Below, piece by piece: positions 25,710-34,076 of a stretch of 64,000 nucleotides of DNA. The notes below the pieces were generated by a model that ran no database searches, had not been told where the DNA came from, and was given only the letters and a program-made list of their open reading frames with translations. The stretch is from Streptomyces tailanensis. GTDB taxonomy: Bacteria; Actinomycetota; Actinomycetes; Streptomycetales; Streptomycetaceae. The number at the start of each line of letters is the position of its first letter. The stretch's first letter is position 1. Location: contig NZ_VTHJ01000002.1 in the NCBI RefSeq assembly GCF_008386495.1, positions 175,128 through 239,127 of the forward strand, in the 5' to 3' direction. The position numbers were made by a program, and so were the translations under genes.

Positions 25710-27592
25710 TGGAAACGATCAGGCTCACCACCGCGCAGGCGCTCGTGCGGTTCCTGGCGAATCAGTACAGCGAGCGTGACGGCCAGGAACACCGTCTCAT
25801 CCCCGGCGTCTGGGGCATCTTCGGCCACGGCAACGTCGCCGGCATCGGCCAGGCCCTCCTCCAAGCCGCAGTCACGCAAGAGGCAGATCTCCCGTACTAC
25901 CTGGCGCGCAACGAGCAGGGCATGGTCCACGCGTCGGTGGCGTACGCGAAGATGCGCGACCGCCTCGCGACCTTCGCCTGCACGGCATCGACAGGTCCTG
26001 GCTCGACGAACATGATCACGGGTGCGGCGCTGGCGACGACCAACCGCATCCCGGTGCTGCTGCTGCCGTCCGACATGTTCGCCACCCGCGCCGCCGACCC
26101 CGTCCTCCAGCAGCTGGAGGACACCCGCGGCGGGGATGTCACCGTCAACGACGCCTTCCGCGCCGTATCCAAGTACTTCGACCGCATTTCCCGTCCCGAA
26201 CAGCTCATCCCCGCCGCACTCGCCGCGATGCGGGTACTCACCGACCCGGCCGAGACCGGCGCCGTCACCCTCGCCCTCCCGCAGGACGTGCAGGCCGAGG
26301 CCTACGACTGGCCCATCGACTTCTTCCGCCGCCGCATCTGGCACGTCGGCCGCCCGGTCCCGGAGGCGGCCGCCGTCGAACGCGCCGCCCGGCTCCTGCG
26401 CGGGGCACGCAAGCCGCTGATCGTGGCCGGCGGCGGAGCCGTCTACTCCGGTGCCGAGACCGTCCTGCGGGCGTTCGCCGAAGCCACCGGCATCCCGGTC
26501 GCCGACACCCACGCCGGCAAGGGCGCCGTCGCCTGGGACCACCCCTGCTCAGTCGGCGGCATCGGCTCCACCGGCGCATACGCCGCCAACGAACTGGCCA
26601 AGGAAGCCGATGTCGTTCTCGGTATCGGCACCCGCTACAGCGACTTCACCACCGCCAGCCACACCGTCTTCGCCAACCCCGACGTCACCTTCATCAACCT
26701 CAACATCGCCCGCCTCGACGCCGTCAAACACTCCGCCGAACCCCTGGTCGCCGACGCCCGCCTCGGCATCCAAGCCCTCGCGGGCGCGCTGACGGACTGG
26801 GAGGTCGACCCCGGCTATCGCAGGTGCACACGCGAACTCATCGCCCGCACCCGGGAGATCGAGCAGGAGTGCTTCGCACCCGACCGCAACACCGGCACCC
26901 TGCCCGCCCAGACGCAGATCCTCGGCGCACTCAACGACACCCTCGACGACCGCGCCGTCGTCATCAACGCCGCCGGCTCCATGCCCGGCGACCTGCAACA
27001 GCTCTGGCGGGCCCGCGACCCCAAGGCCTACCACGTCGAATACGCCTACTCCTGCATGGGCTACGAAGTCGCCGCCGGCCTCGGCACCAAGATGGCCGAC
27101 CCGTCACGCGAGGTCGTCGTCCTGGTCGGCGACGGCTCCTACCTGATGATGGCCCAGGAAATCGTGACCATGGTCTCCGAAGGACTCAAAGTCATCATCG
27201 TCCTCGTCCAGAACCACGGCTTCGCCTCCATCGGCGCCCTGTCAGAGTCTTTGGGCTCGCAGCGCTTCGGCACCAAGTACCGCTTCCGCAACGACAGTTC
27301 AGGCCAACTCGACGGCGACGTCCTGCCGGTCGACCTCGCCGCCAACGCCTCCTCCCTCGGCGCCGACGTCCTCCACGCTTCCTCCGTCGAGGAGTTCCGC
27401 ACGGCGATGGACAAGGCCAAGGCCGCCACCCGCACCACCGTCGTGCACATCGAGACCGACCTCTACGGCCCCAACCCACCCGGCCACGGCTGGTGGGACG
27501 TACCGGTGAGCCAGGTCTCCGCCCTGGACTCCACCCTCACCGCATACGAGACGTATGCCGCCCACAAGCAGGCTCAGCGCCACTACCTGTAA
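25709..27592 (+). CDS. iolD: 3D-(3,5/4)-trihydroxycyclohexane-1,2-dione hydrolase (ThDP enzyme)
   Basis: The 627-residue protein has the three-domain structure of thiamine-diphosphate enzymes. The N-terminal PYR domain (GVWGIFGHGNVAGIGQAL), a central domain (about 215-350) and a C-terminal PP domain with the Mg-ThDP motif GDGS...N (about 474-501) are present. IolD opens the six-membered ring of the diketo-inositol to 5-deoxyglucuronate. Length and order fit the family. Codon choice is heavily C-ending here and in iolA, in contrast to iolC, where G-ending codons are frequent. That difference may reflect different histories within the island. Confidence 0.95.
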   Translation: METIRLTTAQALVRFLANQYSERDGQEHRLIPGVWGIFGHGNVAGIGQALLQAAVTQEADLPYYLARNEQGMVHASVAYAKMRDRLATFACTASTGPGSTNMITGAALATTNRIPVLLLPSDMFATRAADPVLQQLEDTRGGDVTVNDAFRAVSKYFDRISRPEQLIPAALAAMRVLTDPAETGAVTLALPQDVQAEAYDWPIDFFRRRIWHVGRPVPEAAAVERAARLLRGARKPLIVAGGGAVYSGAETVLRAFAEATGIPVADTHAGKGAVAWDHPCSVGGIGSTGAYAANELAKEADVVLGIGTRYSDFTTASHTVFANPDVTFINLNIARLDAVKHSAEPLVADARLGIQALAGALTDWEVDPGYRRCTRELIARTREIEQECFAPDRNTGTLPAQTQILGALNDTLDDRAVVINAAGSMPGDLQQLWRARDPKAYHVEYAYSCMGYEVAAGLGTKMADPSREVVVLVGDGSYLMMAQEIVTMVSEGLKVIIVLVQNHGFASIGALSESLGSQRFGTKYRFRNDSSGQLDGDVLPVDLAANASSLGADVLHASSVEEFRTAMDKAKAATRTTVVHIETDLYGPNPPGHGWWDVPVSQVSALDSTLTAYETYAAHKQAQRHYL

Positions 27593-27621
27593 CCCCCGTC
27601 CCCGCAAAGGAAACCCTCACC

Positions 27622-29118
27622 GTGAAGACCATCCAGCACTGGATCAACGGCAGCCCCACACCGGGCTCCGCCTCCGGCACCCAGCCGGTCTTCAACCCGG
27701 CCACCGGAGCCGAGCAGGCCCAGGTCGTCCTCGGCGGTTCCGCAGACGTGGACGCCGCCGTACAGGCCGCCATCCAGGCCTTCGAGACCTGGTCGGAGTC
27801 CTCCCTCACCCAGCGCACCCAGGTCATGTTCGCCTTCCGCCAACTCCTCGTCGAACACGAGGAAGAACTCGGCCGGATCATCTCCGCCGAACACGGCAAG
27901 ACCGTCGACGACGCCCGCGGCGAAATCACCCGCGGCCGCGAAGTCGTCGAATTCGCCTGCGGCCTCGGCGACATCCTCAAGGGCTCCTTCTCCGACCAGG
28001 TCTCCCGCGGCATCGACGTCCACAACTTCCGCCAGCCCCTCGGCGTCGTCGCCGGCATCACCCCCTTCAACTTCCCCGCCATGGTGCCCCTGTGGATGCA
28101 CCCCATCGCCATCGCCACCGGCAACACCTTCATCCTCAAGCCCAGCGAACGCGACCCCTCCGCCGCCAACTTCGTCGCCGACCTGTACAAGAAGGCCGGC
28201 CTCCCCGACGGCGTCTTCAACGTCGTCCACGGCGGCAAGCCGGCCGTCGACGCGATCCTCACCCACCCCGGCATCGAGGCCGTCTCCTTCGTCGGCTCCA
28301 CGCCGATCGCCAAGTACGTCCACGAAACCGCCACCGCCCACGGCAAGCGCGTCCAAGCCCTCGGCGGCGCCAAGAACCACGCCGTCGTCCTCCCCGACGC
28401 CGACCTCGAATTCGCCGCCAACCACATCACCGCCGGCGCCTACGGCTCCGCCGGCGAACGCTGCATGGCCGTCTCAGTGGCCGTGGCGGTCGGTGACACC
28501 GCCGACGCACTCGTCGCAATCCTCGAACGCAAGGCCCGCGAAGTGAAGGTCGGCCCCGGCGACCAGCCCGGCACCGAAATGGGCCCCCTCGTCACCAAGG
28601 CCGCCCAGGAACGCGTCGGGAACGCCGTCGGAGGCGCCGCCACCCAAGGCGCGACGGTGGTCGTCGACGGCCGCGGCCTGAAGATCGACGGGCACGAGGA
28701 GGGCTTCTTCACCGGCCCCTCCCTCCTCGACCACGTCACCACCGACATGGACGCCTACAAGGAGGAGCTGTTCGGCCCGGTCCTCGCCGTCATCCGCGCC
28801 GACTCCCTCGACCAGGCCATCGACCTCATCAACGCCAACCCCTACGGCAACGGCACCGCCCTCTTCACCAGCTCCGGCGAAGCCGCCCGCCGATTCCAGC
28901 GCCACATCAACGTCGGCATGATCGGCATCAACGTCCCCGTCCCCGTGCCGATGTCCTACTACTCCTTCGGCGGCTGGAAGGACTCCCTCATCGGCGACTC
29001 CCCCATCCACGGCCCCGAAGGCATCCGCTTCTACACCCGCCCCAAGGTCGTCACCACCCGCTGGCCACAACCCACCCACCACATCACCGCCGGCTTCAAC
29101 TTCCCCACCTCCAGCTGA
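27622..29118 (+). CDS. iolA: (Methyl)malonate-semialdehyde dehydrogenase, CoA-acylating
   Basis: The 498-residue aldehyde dehydrogenase has the catalytic cysteine C281 in GSAGERCMA and the cofactor site PFNFPAMVPLWM. GSAGERCMA is specific to the CoA-acylating methylmalonate-semialdehyde (MmsA/IolA) branch. In inositol catabolism it turns malonate semialdehyde into acetyl-CoA and CO2. The same enzyme type serves valine degradation, but the position after iolD makes the inositol role likely. The start is GTG 27622 behind AAAGGAAA; the longer open frame upstream is a shadow of iolD. Confidence 0.95.
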   Translation: MKTIQHWINGSPTPGSASGTQPVFNPATGAEQAQVVLGGSADVDAAVQAAIQAFETWSESSLTQRTQVMFAFRQLLVEHEEELGRIISAEHGKTVDDARGEITRGREVVEFACGLGDILKGSFSDQVSRGIDVHNFRQPLGVVAGITPFNFPAMVPLWMHPIAIATGNTFILKPSERDPSAANFVADLYKKAGLPDGVFNVVHGGKPAVDAILTHPGIEAVSFVGSTPIAKYVHETATAHGKRVQALGGAKNHAVVLPDADLEFAANHITAGAYGSAGERCMAVSVAVAVGDTADALVAILERKAREVKVGPGDQPGTEMGPLVTKAAQERVGNAVGGAATQGATVVVDGRGLKIDGHEEGFFTGPSLLDHVTTDMDAYKEELFGPVLAVIRADSLDQAIDLINANPYGNGTALFTSSGEAARRFQRHINVGMIGINVPVPVPMSYYSFGGWKDSLIGDSPIHGPEGIRFYTRPKVVTTRWPQPTHHITAGFNFPTSS

Positions 29119-29167
29119 GGTTCCACCTCCAGCTGAGCCCCTCTCCCCTCTTCCGAAGGACGTACAC

Positions 29168-30115
29168 ATGGCAACGACGCCATCACTCCGTACCACCGTG
29201 GGCAATCTGTGTCTCGGTTCCGCGCCCGACTCCTGGGGCGTGTGGTTCCCGGAGGACGAGCACCAGGTTTCGTACACCCGTTTCCTCGACGAGCTGGCCG
29301 AGGCCGGTTACAAGTGGCTGGAGCTCGGGCCGTACGGCTATCTCCCGACCGACCCGCAGCGGTTGAAGGAGGAGCTGGACGCCCGTGGGCTCCAGGTCTC
29401 CGGCGGTACCGCGTTCGGCGCGCTGCACCGGCCCGAGGCGTGGGACGAGATGCTCGCCCATGTGCGGCAGGTGGCCACGCTGACCGCCGCCGCGGGCGCC
29501 CACCATCTGGTGCTCATTCCGCCAATGTACCGGGACGAGAAGACCGGTGACTTCGCCGAGTCGCCGGAGCTGACCGCCGAGCAGTGGGCGGGGTTCGGGC
29601 AGAACGCGGACCGGCTGGGCAAGCTGCTGCTCGACGAGTACGACGTACGGCTCGTCGTCCACCCGCACGCGGACAGCCACATCCAGACGCAGCCGGAGAT
29701 CGAGCGGCTGCTGAACGAGTCCGACTCCCGCTACACGAACCTCTGCCTGGACACCGGGCATGTGGCGTACGGCGGCGGTGACAACCTCGACCTGATCCGC
29801 CGGTTCGGTGAGCGCGTCGGTTACGTCCACATCAAGCAGATGGACCCCGAGATCCTCGCGCAGGTCGCCGCGGAGAAGCTGTCGTTCGGCGAGGCGGTCA
29901 AGCGGGGGGTGTGCGTCTCGCCGCCCGCGGGTGTGCCGAACCCGGCCGACGTGGTGGCCGAACTCGCGGAGCTCGACGCCGAGTTGTTCGTGATCGTCGA
30001 GCAGGACCTGTACCCGTGCGCTCCCGAGGTGCCGCTGCCCATCGCCGTAGGCACCCGTGAGCACCTGGCCGGTTGCGGCCTGACCGGTACCCGACGCCCC
30101 ACCGTCGACAAGTAG
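29168..30115 (+). CDS. Sugar-phosphate isomerase/epimerase-like barrel, probable inosose dehydratase (IolE-like)
   Basis: The 315-residue TIM barrel belongs to the AP-endonuclease-2/xylose-isomerase-like superfamily. It shows SAPDSWGVWFPED at the start, the metal-site segments LVVHPHADSHIQT, CLDTGHVAYGG and VGYVHIKQMD, and a terminal Glu in VIVEQDLYP. Members of this family in inositol clusters are inosose dehydratase (IolE), inosose isomerase (IolI) or IolH. The order after iolA and the need for a dehydratase make IolE function most likely, though the N-terminus differs from Bacillus IolE as I remember it. An IolI role is the main alternative. Confidence 0.8.
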   Translation: MATTPSLRTTVGNLCLGSAPDSWGVWFPEDEHQVSYTRFLDELAEAGYKWLELGPYGYLPTDPQRLKEELDARGLQVSGGTAFGALHRPEAWDEMLAHVRQVATLTAAAGAHHLVLIPPMYRDEKTGDFAESPELTAEQWAGFGQNADRLGKLLLDEYDVRLVVHPHADSHIQTQPEIERLLNESDSRYTNLCLDTGHVAYGGGDNLDLIRRFGERVGYVHIKQMDPEILAQVAAEKLSFGEAVKRGVCVSPPAGVPNPADVVAELAELDAELFVIVEQDLYPCAPEVPLPIAVGTREHLAGCGLTGTRRPTVDK

Positions 30116-30124
30116 GAGATGGCC

Positions 30125-31558
30125 ATGGACGTCACCAAAGGCACGACCCAGGCCCCCGCTCCCGCGACCACCGTCCCGGACGACGCCCCGCCTGCGGTCA
30201 ACCGGCGGTTGCGGCTGATCACCCTCATCGCCACCTTCGGTGGACTCCTCTTCGGTTACGACACCGGTGTCATCAACGGTGCCCTGCCGTACATGACCGA
30301 CGACCTCGGGCTGACTCCGGTCACCGAGGGCATGGTCACCAGTTCGCTGCTGCTGGGTGCCGCGCTGGGCGCGATCGTCGGTGGTCGGATGTCGGACGCG
30401 CGCGGTCGGCGGCGCACCATCCTCATCCTCGCCGTGCTGTTCTTCGTCGGCGCGCTCGGCTGCACGCTCGCGCCGACGACCGCGGTCATGGTCGTGGCCC
30501 GGTTCGTGCTCGGTCTCGCGGTGGGTGGCGCGTCGGTGACCGTGCCGGTCTACCTGGCGGAGGTCTCGCCGGCCGAGCGGCGTGGTGCGCTGGTCACCCG
30601 TAACGAACTCATGATCGTCACCGGGCAGTTGCTCGCCTTCACCTCCAACGCGATCATCGCGCAGGTGGGCGGCGAGTCCGGCGGGGTCTGGCGCTGGATG
30701 CTGGTGATCGCGACGCTCCCGGCGGTCGTGCTCTGGTTCGGGATGCTCGTGATGCCGGAGAGCCCGCGCTGGCTGGCCTCCCAGAGCCGTTTCAGCGACG
30801 CCCTGGCGGTGCTGAAGCAGGTGCGCTCCCAGCAGCGGGCGGACGCCGAGCTGGCCGAGGTGTCGGCGCTGGCGGTGAAGGACGAGCAGGAGAAGCTCGG
30901 CGGCTGGCAGGACCTCAAGAGCACGCCCTGGATCCGCAAGCTGATGTTCGTCGGCTTCGGCATCGCGATCGTGCAGCAGATCACCGGTGTCAACACGATC
31001 ATGTACTACGGCACCCAGATCCTCACGGACGCCGGCTTCGCCGCCGACAGCGCGCTCACGGCGAACATCGCCAACGGTGTGATCTCGGTGCTGGCCACCT
31101 TCGTCGGCATCTGGCTGCTCGGCCGTGTCGCCCGCCGCCCGATGCTGATGGCGGGTCAGATGGGGACGACGGCGGCCCTGTTGCTGATCGGTGTGTTCTC
31201 GCTGGTGCTGCCCGCCGGTGACGGCCGGGCGTACGCGGTGCTGGCGATGACCGTCACGTTCCTCGCGTTCCAGCAGGGCGCGATCTCGCCGGTGACCTGG
31301 CTGATGCTGTCGGAGATCTTCCCGATGCGGATGCGCGGTTTCGGCATGGGCGTCGCGGCGGTGGTGCTGTGGCTGACCAACTTCGTGATCGGTCTGGTGT
31401 TCCCGTCGCTGGTCTCCGGGATCGGGATCTCCAACACCTTCTTCCTGTTCGTGGTGGCGGGGGTCTTCTCCATCACCTTTGTGAAGCTCTACGTCCCCGA
31501 GACCAAGGGCCGCACGCTCGAAACCCTCGAAGCGGAACTCAAGGCCCGCTTCTCCTGA
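30125..31558 (+). CDS. iolT: Sugar porter family MFS transporter, probable myo-inositol:H+ symporter
   Basis: From ATG 30125, placed 6 nt after AGGAG, the protein has 477 residues and 12 membrane segments. Sugar-porter signatures are clear: GGLLFGYDTGVINGAL in helix 1, DARGRRR, VPVYLAEVSPAERRG after helix 4, PESPRWL, QQITGVNTIMYYG in helix 7 and PETKGRTLE after helix 12. This set is typical of IolT and related inositol, xylose or arabinose importers. Its place in the iol operon supports inositol. The ATG at 30119 is possible but abuts the ribosome site. A hairpin terminator follows at once. Confidence 0.88.
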   Translation: MDVTKGTTQAPAPATTVPDDAPPAVNRRLRLITLIATFGGLLFGYDTGVINGALPYMTDDLGLTPVTEGMVTSSLLLGAALGAIVGGRMSDARGRRRTILILAVLFFVGALGCTLAPTTAVMVVARFVLGLAVGGASVTVPVYLAEVSPAERRGALVTRNELMIVTGQLLAFTSNAIIAQVGGESGGVWRWMLVIATLPAVVLWFGMLVMPESPRWLASQSRFSDALAVLKQVRSQQRADAELAEVSALAVKDEQEKLGGWQDLKSTPWIRKLMFVGFGIAIVQQITGVNTIMYYGTQILTDAGFAADSALTANIANGVISVLATFVGIWLLGRVARRPMLMAGQMGTTAALLLIGVFSLVLPAGDGRAYAVLAMTVTFLAFQQGAISPVTWLMLSEIFPMRMRGFGMGVAAVVLWLTNFVIGLVFPSLVSGIGISNTFFLFVVAGVFSITFVKLYVPETKGRTLETLEAELKARFS

Positions 31559-31568
31559 TCTCCCCCTC

Positions 31569-31601
31569 CGGGGGCCGGGAAGGCCAGCCTCCCGGCCCCC
31601 G
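31569..31601 (+). terminator. GC-rich hairpin after the inositol porter
   Basis: GGGGGCCGGGA (31570-31580) pairs perfectly with 31590-31600, with one more pair outside and a 9-nt loop. It lies 10 bp past the porter stop codon. It probably divides the iol island into two transcripts. Confidence 0.78.
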
Positions 31602-31609
31602 CAAAAGCC

Positions 31610-31745
31610 ATTCGAAGGGAACGGCCTTGGCTTCTCCCCCGGCTGAAGCAGGGGACTCAACCCTCGCGGGTTGATGTTTCTGCTTCATCGACAGCCGCCG
31701 ACCCGAACCAACGGCGAGGGTCGGTGTGCCGACCATCGGTCTTAC
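31610..31745 (-). mobile_element. Probable 3'-end relic of an IS200/IS605-type tnpB element (omega-RNA-like)
   Basis: Read on the minus strand, GTCGATGAAGCAGAAAC (31692-31676) is followed by a perfect stem-loop (TCAACCC/GGGTTGA, 31657-31674). After that comes a TCCCC...GGGGA hairpin (31635-31655) containing CTTCAGCCGG. From memory, this order (a [AG]TGAAGCAG[GA]AAC box, a small hairpin, then a TCCCC-TTCAG-GGGGA hairpin) is how tnpB elements end in Streptomyces, where the tnpB 3' end and guide RNA scaffold overlap. No TnpB coding sequence remains upstream. The stretch 31746-31912 before iolG contains nothing else I recognise except the iolG ribosome site. Confidence 0.5.
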
Positions 31746-31912
31746 GCCAGCTCCACAGACCTGACATCCCGCCAGCCCGGCGGTAGGCCCGACCAGCTTG
31801 GTGTGCGCCGAACGGGCATACGCAGCGTAACAACGATGCCGCGCACGGTGCGCACGAGGATACGTTTCCTCCCTCTATCTGCAGCCACGAGTTTCCACGC
31901 AAGGAGTTTTTG

Positions 31913-32932
31913 ATGACCGTACATGTAGGCGTCATCGGCGCCGGAATGATCGGCCAGGACCACATACGGCGTCTGACCGAGGTCGTCACCGGGGCGCGGG
32001 TCTCCGCCGTCACGGACATCGACGCCGACCGCGCCGCCGAGGTCGCCGCCCGGGTCGGCGCCACCGCGCTGCCCAGCGGCGCCGATCTGATCGCCTCCCC
32101 CGACGTGGACGCCGTCCTCGTCACCTCTTGGGGTCCCACGCACGCCGAGCACGTGCTGAACGCCATCGCGGCCGACAAGCCGGTGTTCTGCGAGAAGCCG
32201 CTGGCCACGACCGCCGAGGACTGTCTGCGGATCGTCGATGCCGAGCGCGCGCACGGCCGCCGTCTGGTCCAGGTCGGCTTCATGCGGCGCTTCGACCCCG
32301 GGTACCGGCAGATGAAGGAGGTGCTCGCGGCGGGCGCTCTCGGGACTCCGTTGATCGTGCACTGCGCGCACCGCAACCCGACGGTGCCCGATGCCTACCA
32401 CTCCGCGATGGCCGCTCAGGACACGGCCGTGCACGAGATCGACGTACTACGCTGGCTGCTGGACGACGAGATCGTCTCCGCCCAGGTGGTCACGCCGCGC
32501 CAGACGAGCAAGCGGTTCGCGCACCTCAAGGACCCGCAGATCATGATCTTCGAGACGGCGAACGGCGTCCGGATCGATCTGGAGGTCTTCGTCAACTGCC
32601 AGTACGGCTACGACATCCAGTGCGAGGTCGTCGGCGAGAACGGGCTGGTCCGGCTGCCCGACCCGGCCGCCGTCACCGTCCGCTCCGCCGGGCAGCACAG
32701 CGTCGCCGTGACGCAGGACTGGAAGGTCCGCTTCGCCGAGGCCTTCGACACCGAGTTCCGTGAGTGGATCAACGCCGTCGCGACCGGCGCCGAGCCCACC
32801 GGCCCGTCCGCCTGGGACGGCTACGCCGCCACCGTCATCACCGACGCCGCCGTCCGCTCCCTGGAGTCCGACGGCACCGTCGTCGCCGCCGACATGAAGC
32901 CCCGCCCCGCGTTCTACGGAGGGACCGCGTGA
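31913..32932 (+). CDS. iolG: Inositol 2-dehydrogenase (Gfo/Idh/MocA family)
   Basis: The 339-residue protein starts at ATG 31913 behind AAGGAG. The NAD site is [13 protein letters not shown] at the N-terminus. The catalytic set of IolG enzymes is present: K95 in CEKPL and the D170-x3-H174 pair in [14 protein letters not shown]. It oxidises myo-inositol to 2-keto-myo-inositol, the first step of the pathway. Other Gfo/Idh/MocA enzymes share the fold, so scyllo-inositol or a rare sugar cannot be ruled out, but the location in the island favours IolG. Its stop overlaps the next gene (GTGA). Confidence 0.9.
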   Translation: MTVHVGVIGAGMIGQDHIRRLTEVVTGARVSAVTDIDADRAAEVAARVGATALPSGADLIASPDVDAVLVTSWGPTHAEHVLNAIAADKPVFCEKPLATTAEDCLRIVDAERAHGRRLVQVGFMRRFDPGYRQMKEVLAAGALGTPLIVHCAHRNPTVPDAYHSAMAAQDTAVHEIDVLRWLLDDEIVSAQVVTPRQTSKRFAHLKDPQIMIFETANGVRIDLEVFVNCQYGYDIQCEVVGENGLVRLPDPAAVTVRSAGQHSVAVTQDWKVRFAEAFDTEFREWINAVATGAEPTGPSAWDGYAATVITDAAVRSLESDGTVVAADMKPRPAFYGGTA

Positions 32933-33798
32933 AGATCGCCCTCGACCCCTATATGTTCCGCCACCTGTCGATCGACGACATGGTGCGCACGGTCGCCGAA
33001 CTCGGCTACCAGTACATCGAGTTGTCGCCGCGTGACGACTTCATGCCGTTCTTCCTGCATCCGCGGGCGGACGACGAGCGCGTCGCGGAGTTCAAGCGGT
33101 CACTGCGCACGCACGGGGTGCGATTGTCCTCGGTGCTGCCGCTGTACAAGTGGTCCTCGCCGGACGAGACCGAGCGGCAGACCGCCGTCCGCTACTGGAA
33201 GCGGATGATCCAGATCACCGCCGACCTCGAATGCACGCTGATGAACTCGGAGTTCAACGGCCGCCCGGAGCGCGCCGCCGAGAGCGAGGCCGCCTTCTGG
33301 CGGTCGCTGGAGGAACTGCTGCCGGTGTTCGAGCGGGAAGGCATCGCTCTGAACCTGGAGGCGCACCCGGACGACTTCTGCGAGGAGAACACCCCCGCGG
33401 TCGACCTCGTCCGCGCGATCAACAAGCCGTGGGTGAACTACCTCTACTGCGCGCCGCACACCTTCCACCTCTCGGGTCCCTCGGAGGTCGGCGCGGACAT
33501 CGCGGCGATGATGCGCTACGCCGGCGACAAGCTGAAGCACGTGCACATCGCGGACTCCTTCAACCACAAGGGCTCCAGCGGTCTGCGGTACATCCTCAAC
33601 CCGCCCGGCACCACCGCCCGCATCCACCAGCACCTGGACATCGGCCAGGGCGAGGTCGACTGGGACGTCTTCTTCGGCACTCTTCGCGAACTGAACTTCG
33701 ACGGAGTGGCCACGGCCTGCGTGTTCGCCTGGGAGGAACGCGCTCGCGAATCGTCGGCTTTCATGCTCGACCGCATCACCAAGGAACTTGCTTCCTGA
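32929..33798 (+). CDS. Sugar-phosphate isomerase/epimerase-like protein (IolH-like)
   Basis: The 289-residue TIM barrel begins at GTG 32929, overlapping iolG. Features include [24 protein letters not shown] (a His and acidic metal site), [14 protein letters not shown] and a final E in FAWEERA. It belongs to the same superfamily as the IolE-like protein at 29168 but is clearly different in sequence. The start KIALDPYM recalls IolH, whose biochemical task is uncertain to me. It may be an inosose isomerase or dehydratase for another inositol stereoisomer. Being tied to iolG by overlap suggests it acts directly on the iolG product. Confidence 0.78.
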   Translation: MKIALDPYMFRHLSIDDMVRTVAELGYQYIELSPRDDFMPFFLHPRADDERVAEFKRSLRTHGVRLSSVLPLYKWSSPDETERQTAVRYWKRMIQITADLECTLMNSEFNGRPERAAESEAAFWRSLEELLPVFEREGIALNLEAHPDDFCEENTPAVDLVRAINKPWVNYLYCAPHTFHLSGPSEVGADIAAMMRYAGDKLKHVHIADSFNHKGSSGLRYILNPPGTTARIHQHLDIGQGEVDWDVFFGTLRELNFDGVATACVFAWEERARESSAFMLDRITKELAS

Positions 33799-33817
33799 GG
33801 CATCTTTTTGCCGCACA

Positions 33818-33829
33818 CTAGAGCGCTCC
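33818..33829. promoter_or_regulatory. LacI-type operator candidate upstream of the ABC importer
   Basis: CTAGAGCGCTCC contains the perfect 8-bp palindrome GAGCGCTC, the central core typical of actinobacterial LacI operators. It shares CTAGAGCGC with the site upstream of iolC (22849-22857). A common LacI repressor is inferred. Confidence 0.55.
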
Positions 33830-33850
33830 ATAAATAATCGAAAATAGCGA

Positions 33851-33990
33851 CCAGAGAGCCTTGCAGAGTTTTGATCAGAACCCGGCACGGCTCTCTGGCC
33901 TGCGTAAAAGCACCACTAATCGCCGTAACCTTTTCGTTGGAATTACCTCGTTAAATCGCATTGACACCTTCGGCCAAAGGGGCGCTAATT
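33851..33990 (+). promoter_or_regulatory. Leader region of the ABC importer: inverted repeat and promoter
   Basis: CCAGAGAGCC (33851-33860) is inverted at 33889-33898, enclosing a near-palindrome GTTTTGATCAGAAC. It may be a terminator for the iolG-iolH transcript or an operator. Further on, TTGACA (33961-33966), 18 bp and CTAATT (33985-33990) form a plausible promoter about 90 bp before the binding-protein start. The stretch is notably AT-rich for this genome. Confidence 0.55.
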
Positions 33991-34076
33991 TTCGCCAAAG
34001 AGGCCATCGACCGGTCAGTCCCGCAATTCACCGCGGGCGCGGCGCCTCACAGATTCCTCAAAGGAGAGGTCGCACC

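Noticed and set aside
29183..31660. 825-codon minus-strand open frame opposite the IolE-like and porter genes
   Set aside because: The product is a low-complexity Arg/His/Gln-rich sequence without any fold; the plus strand has two recognisable proteins with ribosome sites.
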